Below are positions 8,835 to 17,277 of a stretch of DNA of 64,000 bases, piece after piece. The position numbers and the translations under genes were made by a program. The notes under the pieces are model-generated. The model made no database searches. It was not told the origin of the DNA and saw nothing but the letters and a program-made list of their open reading frames with translations. Origin of the DNA: an uncultured Aquimarina sp. (GTDB taxonomy: Bacteria > Bacteroidota > Bacteroidia > Flavobacteriales > Flavobacteriaceae); contig NZ_CANMQT010000002.1 of the NCBI RefSeq assembly GCF_947500065.1, forward strand, positions 620,001 through 684,000, read 5' to 3'. The first letter of the stretch is position 1. Every line of letters starts with the position of its first letter.

Positions 8835-10007
8835 TTACATTTTAGAAAATGACTCTAATAAAATACTAACGGCATTTCCTCCAAATCCTACAGCATTCAC
8901 AATAATTTTATCCATTTTTTCAGGAATTCTTTTATGTTCTATAAAAGGGACTGGAATAAATTCCTGATGTTTCATCATCAAAATTGCCAGCTCCATACTC
9001 AGAATTCCACTCGCTCCAAAGGTGTGACCAATTTTCCACTTATTAGTGGTTAATGCGGGAAGTTCTTTACCAAAAACGGCCTTAATAGCATTATACTCTG
9101 CTTCATCACCTTTTACTGTTCCGGGAGCGTGTAAAACTATTGCATCGATTTCATCTAAACTAGTGGTCCCTATAGCCATTTTCATAGATCTCTGAAAACA
9201 ATCTGCATCAGTAGATATTGATATATTATGTATTAAAGATTCTGTTGCATATCCAATACCTGTTATTAACGCCAAAGCATTCTCTTTGACACCATTTTCT
9301 AAACAAGCAATACCCGCTCCTTCCCCTAAAAACATAGAGTTTCTGGTTTTATCAAAGTTCATTGCCTGACAAGGGTAAGCTTCCTTATCAGCAGAAGCAT
9401 ATATCTTTAAAGCTTTCATCTGAGCAATCGTAAATGGAGTCAATGGGGCTTCACTTCCTCCAACTAAAAACTTATCACTTAAACCAGATTGAAGCCATGC
9501 AATACCATTCAGCACAGCATGCAAGGCTGTGGAGCATGTAATAGAATGACTAATGTCTGGGCCTTTAGATCTTAAATCTTGAGCAATCCAAGAGGATATA
9601 TTACCCAAAGTAGTGGTAGGCGAGCTCAATGTAGAAGATTGGTTTGTCTGTAAAAATTCTTTATGATATTTCTCAAAAAGACTTGTTGCTCCTCTAGAAG
9701 AACCAACATTAATCCCAAAATTAAATTCCCCTTCCCAATTTGCTTCTTTTATGGCATTTCTAGCAGTAAAAACTGCAAATAAAACAGAATCATCTAAAGA
9801 AGCATACAGTGAATTTTCCTTTTTAAGTTTTTCAATTTCTTCCTTTGCTACCGAATTTAATTTAGCCACAGGAGCCAAATCGCCCTTAAAATCTTCAAAA
9901 GTAATCTTATGAGATGATTCTTTATATAATCTCCAAATCTCTTTAGAAGTAATTCCTAACGGAGAAATAGATGAAATACCGGTTATAGATACAGGGTTTT
10001 GCAACAC
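8835..10007 (-). CDS. Beta-ketoacyl-ACP synthase (KAS I/II type)
   Basis: Condensing enzyme of the thiolase fold, 390 residues. The Cys-His-His triad is intact: C158 in SITCSTALHA, H293 in VLHAPGT, H328 in KIGHTFGASG. FLGEGAG at 227-233 is also typical. It is shorter than housekeeping FabF (about 415) and more divergent, like the accessory KAS proteins of Bacteroidota. It lies directly upstream of bioB, on the same strand, between the two halves of the biotin locus. A role in making the pimeloyl chain for biotin is therefore an attractive inference, but aryl-polyene or other lipid roles cannot be excluded. Its promoter predicts an almost leaderless transcript. Confidence 0.88.
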   Translation of the reverse strand: MLQNPVSITGISSISPLGITSKEIWRLYKESSHKITFEDFKGDLAPVAKLNSVAKEEIEKLKKENSLYASLDDSVLFAVFTARNAIKEANWEGEFNFGINVGSSRGATSLFEKYHKEFLQTNQSSTLSSPTTTLGNISSWIAQDLRSKGPDISHSITCSTALHAVLNGIAWLQSGLSDKFLVGGSEAPLTPFTIAQMKALKIYASADKEAYPCQAMNFDKTRNSMFLGEGAGIACLENGVKENALALITGIGYATESLIHNISISTDADCFQRSMKMAIGTTSLDEIDAIVLHAPGTVKGDEAEYNAIKAVFGKELPALTTNKWKIGHTFGASGILSMELAILMMKHQEFIPVPFIEHKRIPEKMDKIIVNAVGFGGNAVSILLESFSKM

Positions 10008-10019
10008 TTAATTTTTCAG

Positions 10020-10050
10020 CAAATGTAGGGGTTTGTTCTGGTATGTTCAA
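10020..10050 (-). promoter_or_regulatory. Promoter of the beta-ketoacyl synthase gene
   Basis: On the minus strand: TTG at 10050-10048, a 20-base spacer, TACATTTG at 10027-10020. The ATG is only about 12 bases below the -7 box, so the mRNA would have a very short leader. Confidence 0.6.
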
Positions 10051-10191
10051 CTGTAAATTTACAATAGATAAAAAGAATATGAGTAAAAGAATAGTATTCC
10101 CAAATTACTTCTTAATTTCTAAATTAGCATATCCATTGTAACAAAAAAAGGGAAATCCATACCTATATAGTAATAAAAAGCACTACATCTT

Positions 10192-10629
10192 ATGGAAGAA
10201 CACGCACCAAAAAAAAGTTGGTTTAGCAGAAATTGGCCTTGGGCAGTGCCTTTAGGGGGTTGTCTTACATTAATCATCATATTTTTTGTCTTTTTAGGCT
10301 CTGTTATATTCGGTGTTTCTAAAGCATTTACAAATTCGACACCTTATCAAGACGCACTTATTAAAGCACAAGAGGATGAATATATTGTTCAAACACTAGG
10401 AGAGCCCATAGAAACTAATGGTATTATGCAGGGTGAACTTAATTTTAAGAACAATACCGGAATGGCAGACATTTCTATCCCAATAAAAGGCCCAGAAGGA
10501 GAAGCCAGAATCTATGTTGTAGGTACTAAACAAAATGATAAATGGACTTATTCCGAACTCTATGTAATTATAGAGGAAACCAACGAACAAGTTGATTTGT
10601 TATGGGGAGAAGGTCAAAACAATGAATAA
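10192..10629 (+). CDS. Coa1-like cytochrome oxidase assembly family protein
   Basis: 145 residues: a short cytosolic N-terminus, one membrane helix at about 18-42, and a soluble domain. The soluble part has the Coa1 pattern: YQDALIKAQEDEYIVQTLGEPIE, then IPIKGPEGEARIYVVGTK and a hydrophobic C-terminal strand. In mitochondria Coa1 helps assemble cytochrome c oxidase; bacterial members are mostly uncharacterised, so the function here is inferred by family only. The next gene on the same strand is a membrane protein 26 bases downstream, a likely operon partner. The pair sits on the plus strand inside the minus-strand biotin region. Confidence 0.7.
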   Translation: MEEHAPKKSWFSRNWPWAVPLGGCLTLIIIFFVFLGSVIFGVSKAFTNSTPYQDALIKAQEDEYIVQTLGEPIETNGIMQGELNFKNNTGMADISIPIKGPEGEARIYVVGTKQNDKWTYSELYVIIEETNEQVDLLWGEGQNNE

Positions 10630-10655
10630 ACTTTTTTAATTAAAAAAAGTAATTT

Positions 10656-11678
10656 ATGATTAAAAGATTAAACATCACTAATTCAATTATTACATTTGGA
10701 TTTCCCTTATTGATCATAATTTTGATGATTGCAATTACGAAATCAAGATTATTTGAATTAAATCCAGGAGCTTTATCAATAGGAATTACTGCTGATCTTC
10801 TTTTTACGGTTCCTTTTATTTATTTTCTATTGATCAGAAAAAAGAACATCCCAAAAATCACAGTCTTATCATTATTCGTCTTAGGAATTGTAATAACAAC
10901 TTTTATTATCCCTAAAGAAAATCAATTGTTTTTGGATCAAATTAAAACTTGGTTCCTGCCTTTTTTAGAAATTGGTGTTTTTACATTTATCTTATTTAAA
11001 GTAAGAAAAGGTCTAAAATCATATAGGGTAAATAAAAACGAGAACAGTGATTTTTTCTCTACTCTAAAAGTTACTTGCGAAGAAATATTGCCAGAAAAGA
11101 TTGCCATGTTACTTGCTATGGAAATAGCTATTTTCTATTATGGTTTTATCTCCTGGAAGAAAACCAAACTCCAAAATAACGAATTCTCTTATCATAAGAA
11201 CAGCGGCACGATCTCTATTTTAATTGCACTAATTCCAATAATTGCAATAGAAACATATGTGTTACATATTCTTCTTATGAAATGGAGTGTAGTAGCTGCT
11301 TGGATAGTAAGTGGATTAAGTATTTATTCTGGAATTCAGATTTTTGGATTTTTAAAATCAATGTTTAAAAGACCTTTTTCTATTGAAACGAATACAATTC
11401 ATCTACGATATGGAATCTTAAGTGAGGCTAATATAGACATCAACAACATAAAATCTATCGAGATTTCTTCAAAACCAATTGAATTTAATGATACTACTCG
11501 AAAACTATCTCCGCTAGGTGAATTAGAAAGTCATAATGTAGTAATTAATGTAAAGAATGAAAATGCTATGATTGGTCTCTATGGAGTTAAAAGAAAATTT
11601 AAGACTTTAGCTTTTTACATTGACAATAAAGAAGAATTCAAAGCTGAATTAGATAAAAAAATTTCATTATCAGAATAA
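10656..11678 (+). CDS. Multi-pass membrane protein with C-terminal PH-like region
   Basis: 340 residues, not assigned to a named family. About eight hydrophobic spans fill residues 10-250 in two groups, separated by a charged loop around 115-145. The last about 95 residues are soluble and beta-rich (RPFSIETNTIHLRYGILSEA, then IDINNIKSIEISSKP). This resembles bacterial PH-like domains in which a membrane part is followed by a beta sandwich and a final helix. It follows the Coa1-like gene by 26 bases and ends at a strong bidirectional terminator. Similar proteins in Flavobacteriia are, as I recall, sometimes labelled carotene monooxygenases; nothing here supports that. Confidence 0.7.
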   Translation: MIKRLNITNSIITFGFPLLIIILMIAITKSRLFELNPGALSIGITADLLFTVPFIYFLLIRKKNIPKITVLSLFVLGIVITTFIIPKENQLFLDQIKTWFLPFLEIGVFTFILFKVRKGLKSYRVNKNENSDFFSTLKVTCEEILPEKIAMLLAMEIAIFYYGFISWKKTKLQNNEFSYHKNSGTISILIALIPIIAIETYVLHILLMKWSVVAAWIVSGLSIYSGIQIFGFLKSMFKRPFSIETNTIHLRYGILSEANIDINNIKSIEISSKPIEFNDTTRKLSPLGELESHNVVINVKNENAMIGLYGVKRKFKTLAFYIDNKEEFKAELDKKISLSE

Positions 11679-11679
11679 A

Positions 11680-11712
11680 AAAAAGGGATTAATAACTTAT
11701 TAATCCCTTTTT
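11680..11712. terminator. Bidirectional terminator
   Basis: Perfect 15-bp stem (11680-11694 with 11698-11712) with loop ACT, A-run on the left and T-run on the right. It sits between two converging genes and can serve both. Confidence 0.85.
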
Positions 11713-11738
11713 CTAATATTTTTAAAACTACCAGACTA

Positions 11739-12500
11739 TTATTGCTTATAGTTATAATCTGCTCTGAATATTGATGTTGGCTCACCGTCTGCTGTAACAG
11801 TCATTGTAGCAGAAGATGGGTAGTTATCCGCATCATATACATAATCAATTGCTACTTGTCCTACTGTTTCACCATCTTCATCTTTATAAACAATAGACTT
11901 GATATTGTTTAAAGGAAATAAAGCACGTGCTCTAACAATTTCAGGGCTTTGTGGCATCATACTAAAGTTTAATTGAACTCTATCTAACACTTCGATCAAA
12001 CCAGCTGCTTCAAATGTGTAAAAATATGGGTTTGGTGTAGCATCATATGTTATTGTAGCTATATACTCTTCAATCACCTCTTCTCCAGTTCCGGTAGTTG
12101 GATCATACACATAATCCTCTTCAAACACTCTAATAGAAATTGGGTTTCCGCTTTGATCATACTCTAAAACATCACCAGATTCAAAAGCATCGTAAGGATC
12201 TTGGTAAAGCTCGCTAATGCTAAAAGGTTCCTCTCCACCACTAACAGTAGATAAATCATCATTGCTGTATACTAAAACACCCGTATCTACACCATTAGAA
12301 ACACTCGTAACTCTATTATTTGCATCATATTCAACTATAAAGTCATAGTCTTCTTCATCAATCTGAGCTGAGTCATACTCAATCTTTTCGATAAGCTTTT
12401 TAGCGGTATCTCCATTTGAATTATTAAACTCGTCTGTTACAGAATCACTGTCACAGCTTGCAAAAATGGTAATCACGGATAAAAATAAAAGTTTTTTCAT
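11739..12500 (-). CDS. Secreted lipoprotein with YD-like repeats
   Basis: 253 residues. A signal peptide ends in FASC with lipidated C17, followed by DSDSVTDE, again an acidic Cys-proximal stretch suited to surface export. The mature part is acidic and beta-rich, with short YD/RHS-like units: VEYDANNRVTSVSNG, LEYDQSGNPISIRV, IDYVYDADNYP. Proteins of this kind are common and mostly uncharacterised in Flavobacteriia. It stands alone between bioA (132 bases upstream) and the bidirectional terminator. No enzymatic motif is seen. Confidence 0.8.
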   Translation of the reverse strand: MKKLLFLSVITIFASCDSDSVTDEFNNSNGDTAKKLIEKIEYDSAQIDEEDYDFIVEYDANNRVTSVSNGVDTGVLVYSNDDLSTVSGGEEPFSISELYQDPYDAFESGDVLEYDQSGNPISIRVFEEDYVYDPTTGTGEEVIEEYIATITYDATPNPYFYTFEAAGLIEVLDRVQLNFSMMPQSPEIVRARALFPLNNIKSIVYKDEDGETVGQVAIDYVYDADNYPSSATMTVTADGEPTSIFRADYNYKQ

Positions 12501-12632
12501 TGTAAATTAAATTGGGTTTTATTGATATTATTAACTTGATAATAGACCTAGTCTATTCTTAATAGTATCAAAAACACCACATTTGTTACCTTATAATTCC
12601 CTGTATTTTTAAATTATCTCATAACTTTTTGT

Positions 12633-13898
12633 TTATAAAGAAGATAGAAGTACCAAGATTGCGTCATAAATTTTATTCAATTGATCCTTCGTTATCACGT
12701 AAGGTGGCAATATATAGATGGTTTTACCCAAAGGACGAAGACAAACCCCATGTTCCATGAAGTGATTAAAGATCTCATACCTTTTTTTACCATAACGATC
12801 CATTTCTATATTGAGATCTAAAGCATAAATAACTCCTTGTTGTCGTGTAGTTTTTATTTTTGGATGTTTCTTTATTTTAGAATCAAACTCTTTATGCGAT
12901 TTAATAATAGTTTCAATATTTTTCTGAATTTCTTCAGAAGCTAAAAGTTCTATTCCCGCAATTGCCACAGAACAGGCTATTGGATTAGCAGAATAGGTAT
13001 GTGCATGGAAAAAGGCTTTACCAACAGAATCATCTAAAAATGCATCATATATTTCTTGTGTACAACTTGTAATCGCCATTGGAACAAAACCAGCCGTTAA
13101 TGCTTTAGACATTGAAATAATATCTGGTTTGTTTTCTATATATTCTGACGCAAAATTTTTCCCGGTCTTACCAAAACCCGTCATTACCTCATCTGCAATA
13201 GTGATGATATGATTAGCGGTACAGATTTGAAGAATTTCATTTAAATATTCTGCCTCAAACATATGCATCACATTAGCTCCTTGAACCAATGGTTCATAAA
13301 TAAATGCTGCTACATTATACGTAGAAATGATTTCTGACAATTCCTTTATAACTTCTTCAAAATTCTCCTTATTCGGAGTTGGAATTCGTTGTACATCGAT
13401 AAAAAAATCTTCAAAAGGACCATTATACACAGATAATCCTGATGCAGACATTGCTCCAAAAGTATCTCCATGGAAACCATCATTAAAAGCAATGATTGTA
13501 TTCCTTTTTTCACCTCTATTAAAATGGTATTGTAATGCCATTTTAATTCCTACCTCATTTGCTGTAGAACCATTATCAGAGAAGAATATCTTTTCTTGAT
13601 TATTCGGTAATATTTTGATCAATTCTTCAGAAAGTCGTACTGCTGGTTCATGAGTAAATCCCGCAAACACAATTTGATCCAGTGTACGCATTTGTTCATT
13701 AACCTTTTCAATAATATAAGGATTACAATGTCCATACATCGCTGTATACCATGAAGCTATTCCATCAATATATTCTTTTCCCTCATCGTCATACAACAAA
13801 GCTCCTTCCGCTTTAACTATTGGCAATGCATCCGGATGTAATTTATGTTGCGTAAGTGGATGCCAAATATGTTTTTTATCTCTTTCTTTTAGACTCAT
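12633..13898 (-). CDS. bioA: Adenosylmethionine-8-amino-7-oxononanoate aminotransferase BioA
   Basis: PLP enzyme converting KAPA to DAPA in biotin synthesis, with SAM as usual amino donor. Family marks are HIWHPLTQ at 10-17, the YTAMYGHCNP region, DGFHGDTFGAMS at 140-151, D236 in IADEVMTGFG, and PLP lysine K265 in SMSKALTAG. Length 421 is normal. The start overlaps the end of bioD by 4 bases, so the two are translationally coupled in a bioF-bioD-bioA operon. A lipoprotein gene follows after 132 bases. Confidence 0.97.
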   Translation of the reverse strand: MSLKERDKKHIWHPLTQHKLHPDALPIVKAEGALLYDDEGKEYIDGIASWYTAMYGHCNPYIIEKVNEQMRTLDQIVFAGFTHEPAVRLSEELIKILPNNQEKIFFSDNGSTANEVGIKMALQYHFNRGEKRNTIIAFNDGFHGDTFGAMSASGLSVYNGPFEDFFIDVQRIPTPNKENFEEVIKELSEIISTYNVAAFIYEPLVQGANVMHMFEAEYLNEILQICTANHIITIADEVMTGFGKTGKNFASEYIENKPDIISMSKALTAGFVPMAITSCTQEIYDAFLDDSVGKAFFHAHTYSANPIACSVAIAGIELLASEEIQKNIETIIKSHKEFDSKIKKHPKIKTTRQQGVIYALDLNIEMDRYGKKRYEIFNHFMEHGVCLRPLGKTIYILPPYVITKDQLNKIYDAILVLLSSL

Positions 13899-14536
13899 AA
13901 GACTTCTAATGTATCTCTAAATAATGCTGCATATTCTTTAACCACCATCGTATCAAAATAAGGTTCATTATCAATTCTACCAATAACTTTAACTCCTGTC
14001 ATTTTTTTTATAATATCCTCAGTAGTTACATGTTCATCTCCACTAAAAACAATAACCGGATCGAAGCCTTTATCTTTCAACAATTGCACCGTCATTAACG
14101 TATGATTAATACTACCCAAATAATGCCTAGAAACAACAATCACCTTATAATCAGAATCTATAAGATCAAAAATCGTATTTTTTTCATTGAGAGGCACCAA
14201 TAATCCGCCAGCACCTTCAATCACAATGCTGTTCTTGGTTCTTGGTAATTCCACTGTTTTTACATCTATTGTAATTCCATCAATTTCTGCAGCTGCATGT
14301 GGACTCATTGGAGTTTGCAGAGCATAGCTGTTTGGATGAAATTTTGATGTAGTATTAGACACTAACTCCTTTACTTTATCTGTATCGGAATATGTTAGAT
14401 CTCCCGCTTGAACAGGTTTAAAATAGTCCGCTTCTAATGCTTCTACTACTATTGCAGATACAATCGTTTTACCTACATCTGTTCCGATACCTGTAATAAA
14501 TATTTTTTTTGAATTTGTCTCAATTCCGTTCGACAT
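13895..14536 (-). CDS. bioD: Dethiobiotin synthetase BioD
   Basis: ATP-dependent carboxylase that closes the ureido ring of dethiobiotin. The P-loop GIGTDVGKT lies at 16-24, the substrate-contact segment YFKPVQAG at about 38-45, and the second nucleotide motif VIEGAGGLLVPL at about 104-115. 213 residues is usual. It is the middle gene of bioF-bioD-bioA: 14 bases after bioF and overlapping bioA by 4 bases. Confidence 0.96.
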   Translation of the reverse strand: MSNGIETNSKKIFITGIGTDVGKTIVSAIVVEALEADYFKPVQAGDLTYSDTDKVKELVSNTTSKFHPNSYALQTPMSPHAAAEIDGITIDVKTVELPRTKNSIVIEGAGGLLVPLNEKNTIFDLIDSDYKVIVVSRHYLGSINHTLMTVQLLKDKGFDPVIVFSGDEHVTTEDIIKKMTGVKVIGRIDNEPYFDTMVVKEYAALFRDTLEVL

Positions 14537-14550
14537 GATAGTGTCTGTTT

Positions 14551-15705
14551 TTAATTTTGAACAAAGGTAGCTAACAACTCTAACACTTCTGCAATTTCTT
14601 CTTTTGTATTATATGAATGTAAACAAAAACGCAATCGTTCTTTACCTTCAGAAACGGTAGGAGAAAGAATTGGTTTTACATCAAAACCATTTTCCTGAAG
14701 ATTTTGAGCTATTTTTTTCACCTTTTCATTACCAGGGATTATACAACAATGTATTGCAGAACTACTATCTATAAATAGAGATTTCAGATTGACAGCTTCT
14801 AGTTTTTGCTTAAAAAAATGAATGTTTTTATGAAGTTCATCAATTTCTACTGTAAATTCCAATTCTTTATAGGCAGATTGGATAGCTGCTAAAGAATGTG
14901 GTGGTAATCCAGTGGTATAAATAAAGCTTCGAGCAAAGTTCACTAGGTAACTTTTTAATGCTGTAGATCCTAGAATTACTGCTCCATGACAACCTAACCC
15001 TTTTCCGAATGTGTTTACTCTTGCAAATACTTGATTCTCCAATCCTAACTCCTGAAGAAGGCCAACACCTTTGGCACCAAATACTCCCGTTGCATGTGCT
15101 TCATCTACAATGAGGTGATAATTATTCTCATTACAAAATTTAGCAAACCCCTTTAAATCTGGCACATCTCCATCCATAGAGAATACCGACTCGGTAACTA
15201 TATAGGTTTCTGCATTATCACCGTTTACTTTTCGAGTACGTTCTATGTTACGGCGAAGGTCTTCTATATTATTATGAGCAAACTTATAGGATTTAGCATT
15301 ACTCATTGTTATTCCATCACGAATGGACGCATGGATAAATTCATCATAAAAAATGATATCACCTCTTTGTGGTACTGATGAAAAAAGACCAACATTAGCA
15401 TCGTATCCAGAATTAAATATCAATGCCGATTCTGCATTATGAAAATTTGCTAATATCTCTTCTGTATTGGAATATAATTGATGATTTCCAGATAATAATC
15501 GAGAACCTGTAGCTCCTGTTTTATGAATTTTTTTCTCTATTAATATCTTATGAGCATTATCAAAAATTCCTTTGGACGAGGAAAAACCTATATAATCATT
15601 TGATGAAAAATCTATCAAATCATTTTGCTCCGGAAGTTTCCGTAATGCATTATTTTCTTTTCTATTCTCTAGTTTTTTTTGAAGTTTTTTTGGAAAACCA
15701 TTCAT
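14551..15705 (-). CDS. bioF: 8-amino-7-oxononanoate synthase BioF
   Basis: PLP enzyme joining pimeloyl thioester and alanine to give KAPA. The start is ATG at 15705 (MNGFPKKLQ); an upstream in-frame TTG five codons earlier is less likely. Marks: the GSRLLSG segment at 67-73, DEAHATG at 201-207 and PLP lysine K235 in NTFGKGLG. 384 residues is normal. The similar enzyme KBL (Gly C-acetyltransferase) is ruled out mainly by context, since bioD and bioA follow at once. First gene of the operon; no BirA-like palindrome is seen in the 117 bases before it. Confidence 0.93.
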   Translation of the reverse strand: MNGFPKKLQKKLENRKENNALRKLPEQNDLIDFSSNDYIGFSSSKGIFDNAHKILIEKKIHKTGATGSRLLSGNHQLYSNTEEILANFHNAESALIFNSGYDANVGLFSSVPQRGDIIFYDEFIHASIRDGITMSNAKSYKFAHNNIEDLRRNIERTRKVNGDNAETYIVTESVFSMDGDVPDLKGFAKFCNENNYHLIVDEAHATGVFGAKGVGLLQELGLENQVFARVNTFGKGLGCHGAVILGSTALKSYLVNFARSFIYTTGLPPHSLAAIQSAYKELEFTVEIDELHKNIHFFKQKLEAVNLKSLFIDSSSAIHCCIIPGNEKVKKIAQNLQENGFDVKPILSPTVSEGKERLRFCLHSYNTKEEIAEVLELLATFVQN

Positions 15706-15799
15706 GCTGTAAAAATACAATAAAATGATACTACTGTATACTCTTTACTGGTCATTATAGAACCTGAAAAACAACAACTAAATATTCTTTTTTGATAAT

Positions 15800-15850
15800 A
15801 AATTATTGTTTTTCAATAATTTTTGTATATTTGTTATCGTAAAACGATAA
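15800..15850 (+). promoter_or_regulatory. Promoter with two overlapping inverted repeats (putative operators)
   Basis: Promoter: TTG at 15806-15808, a 17-base spacer and TATATTTG at 15826-15833. Inverted repeat 1 has 9-bp perfect arms (15800-15808 and 15814-15822) around five T and covers the -33 box. Inverted repeat 2 has 7-bp perfect arms (TTATCGT at 15834-15840, ACGATAA at 15844-15850), spacer AAA, and covers the expected transcription start. It is well placed for autorepression by the HTH protein at the end of the operon; that is inference. Confidence 0.6.
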
Positions 15851-15855
15851 TAAAT

Positions 15856-16365
15856 ATGAAAAAAATACAAACTATTACCATCTCATTATTAGGAATATTT
15901 TACTTAATTGCTATTACCGCTATCTTCAACTTATACAAAAGTCCTATTTCTATTTTTAAAGATTTCCGAGAAATTCTAAATGTAGATATCTCTATAGGGG
16001 TCTATGTGGTAGTTAAACTTCTTTGGGTCATTTCTATTGTAATAGTAATTGGAATTCTATTTTCGGCTTACAAACTAAGTAAGACTATAGACAAATGGTC
16101 AAAAAGCAAAGAACGTGAATCGAGTTTCATTATAAAAGATTTCAAAACTATTGGAAAGACATTAATAATTACAGGAGCTATAGCTACTAGTCTGATGGGT
16201 TTTCGTTTATTGGAAGACTATGCTTTTATTAAAGAACATCTTATTTTAGGTATGAATCTTTTAGGAAGTCTTTTCATTTTATCATGTGGTTTACTCTTCA
16301 CTTTATTTTCGGAAATACTAAAAGTCAATCAGTTATTAAAAGAAGAAAACGAATTAACAATATAG
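15856..16365 (+). CDS. DUF2975 membrane protein, first paralogue
   Basis: 169 residues with four hydrophobic spans (about 7-29, 45-68, 97-118 and 126-150) and the family tail EENELTI at the very end. The start chosen is ATG at 15856; an upstream in-frame start would lie within the promoter. DUF2975 proteins are small four-helix membrane proteins usually encoded beside a Cro/CI-like HTH gene, and no biochemical role is established. The stop is followed after 3 bases by a second DUF2975 gene and then the HTH gene, so all three form one operon. Confidence 0.85.
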   Translation: MKKIQTITISLLGIFYLIAITAIFNLYKSPISIFKDFREILNVDISIGVYVVVKLLWVISIVIVIGILFSAYKLSKTIDKWSKSKERESSFIIKDFKTIGKTLIITGAIATSLMGFRLLEDYAFIKEHLILGMNLLGSLFILSCGLLFTLFSEILKVNQLLKEENELTI

Positions 16366-16368
16366 ATT

Positions 16369-16887
16369 ATGAAACTAAAAATGTTTGGAAAAAAATCATT
16401 ATCGACTGTATTATTTCACAGTACTCGATTAATTATGATTGGATATGGAATTTTTCTGTTATTCATTATCATCTCCTTAATAATGAATAATTTTGTCATC
16501 ACAGAAGCAAATGATCTTCAGATACACATTCCTTTTACAAATTCTATTATCAAAGGTGATTATAATCCAATTACATTTATTGGTATCTCTTGTTTCTTAG
16601 TGTTTTATACTTCCTTTTTCTTTGTACTATCTTTAATTTTTAAAACGTTTAGTGCTGAAAAACTTTTTACAGAAGAAGCTATAAAATACCTGAGATGGTT
16701 TACCATATTAAATCTAATTTTACCAATAGCTTATGCAGTAGCAGGAATTCTAATTAATAACGGAATCACGCTTGACGACATAATTCCTGGACTATTACAC
16801 GTTGGTTTAGGTGTTTTTGCAGCATTTATCGCTACCATATTCAAATTAGGATTTACATTACAAGAAGAAAACGAATTAACAATATAA
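16369..16887 (+). CDS. DUF2975 membrane protein, second paralogue
   Basis: 172 residues, again four hydrophobic spans (about 17-38, 66-90, 107-130, 139-160) and the identical tail EENELTI; only the last dozen codons are nearly identical in DNA to the first paralogue. The N-terminus (MKLKMFGKKS) is more basic than that of its partner. It follows the first paralogue by 3 bases and precedes the HTH gene by 2 bases. The two paralogues may act as a heteromeric membrane partner of the regulator; this is inferred from layout only. Confidence 0.85.
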   Translation: MKLKMFGKKSLSTVLFHSTRLIMIGYGIFLLFIIISLIMNNFVITEANDLQIHIPFTNSIIKGDYNPITFIGISCFLVFYTSFFFVLSLIFKTFSAEKLFTEEAIKYLRWFTILNLILPIAYAVAGILINNGITLDDIIPGLLHVGLGVFAAFIATIFKLGFTLQEENELTI

Positions 16888-16889
16888 TT

Positions 16890-17093
16890 ATGCCAATAAT
16901 CATAAACCTTGATGTTATGCTCGCTAAGCGAAAAATGAAGAGTAAAGACTTGGCAGAAAAAATAGGCATCACCACTGCAAACCTCTCAATTCTTAAATCA
17001 GGAAAAGCAAAAGCCATACGATTCTCTACGCTAGAAGCAATTTGTGAATCATTAGAATGTCAACCCTCTGATATTTTAGAATACCAACCTTAA
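16890..17093 (+). CDS. Small Cro/CI-type HTH regulator
   Basis: 67 residues consisting of little more than a helix-turn-helix domain. LAEKIGITTANLSILKSGKA (about 21-40) is the HTH, followed by IRFSTLEAICESLECQPSDIL, as in the YozG-like repressors that accompany DUF2975 genes. There is no ligand-binding domain, so any input must come through partner proteins. Last gene of the DUF2975 operon; no clear terminator follows. The inverted repeats over the operon promoter are its likely binding sites. Confidence 0.88.
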   Translation: MPIIINLDVMLAKRKMKSKDLAEKIGITTANLSILKSGKAKAIRFSTLEAICESLECQPSDILEYQP

Positions 17094-17277
17094 TCCATCT
17101 ATAACTATCATTAAAAATCAATCACTTCTTTTCAATTCAATAATTACTTTGTTTAAAATTGTTTCTACAAATAGGGTTTTATAGAACCTCCTAGATTCTA
17201 ATTATCAACTTCAATCTGTTGAGCTTACAAAAAGTTTCGACCGGCTATTCCCTTGTCTTATTTTAAAAGTTATCATT

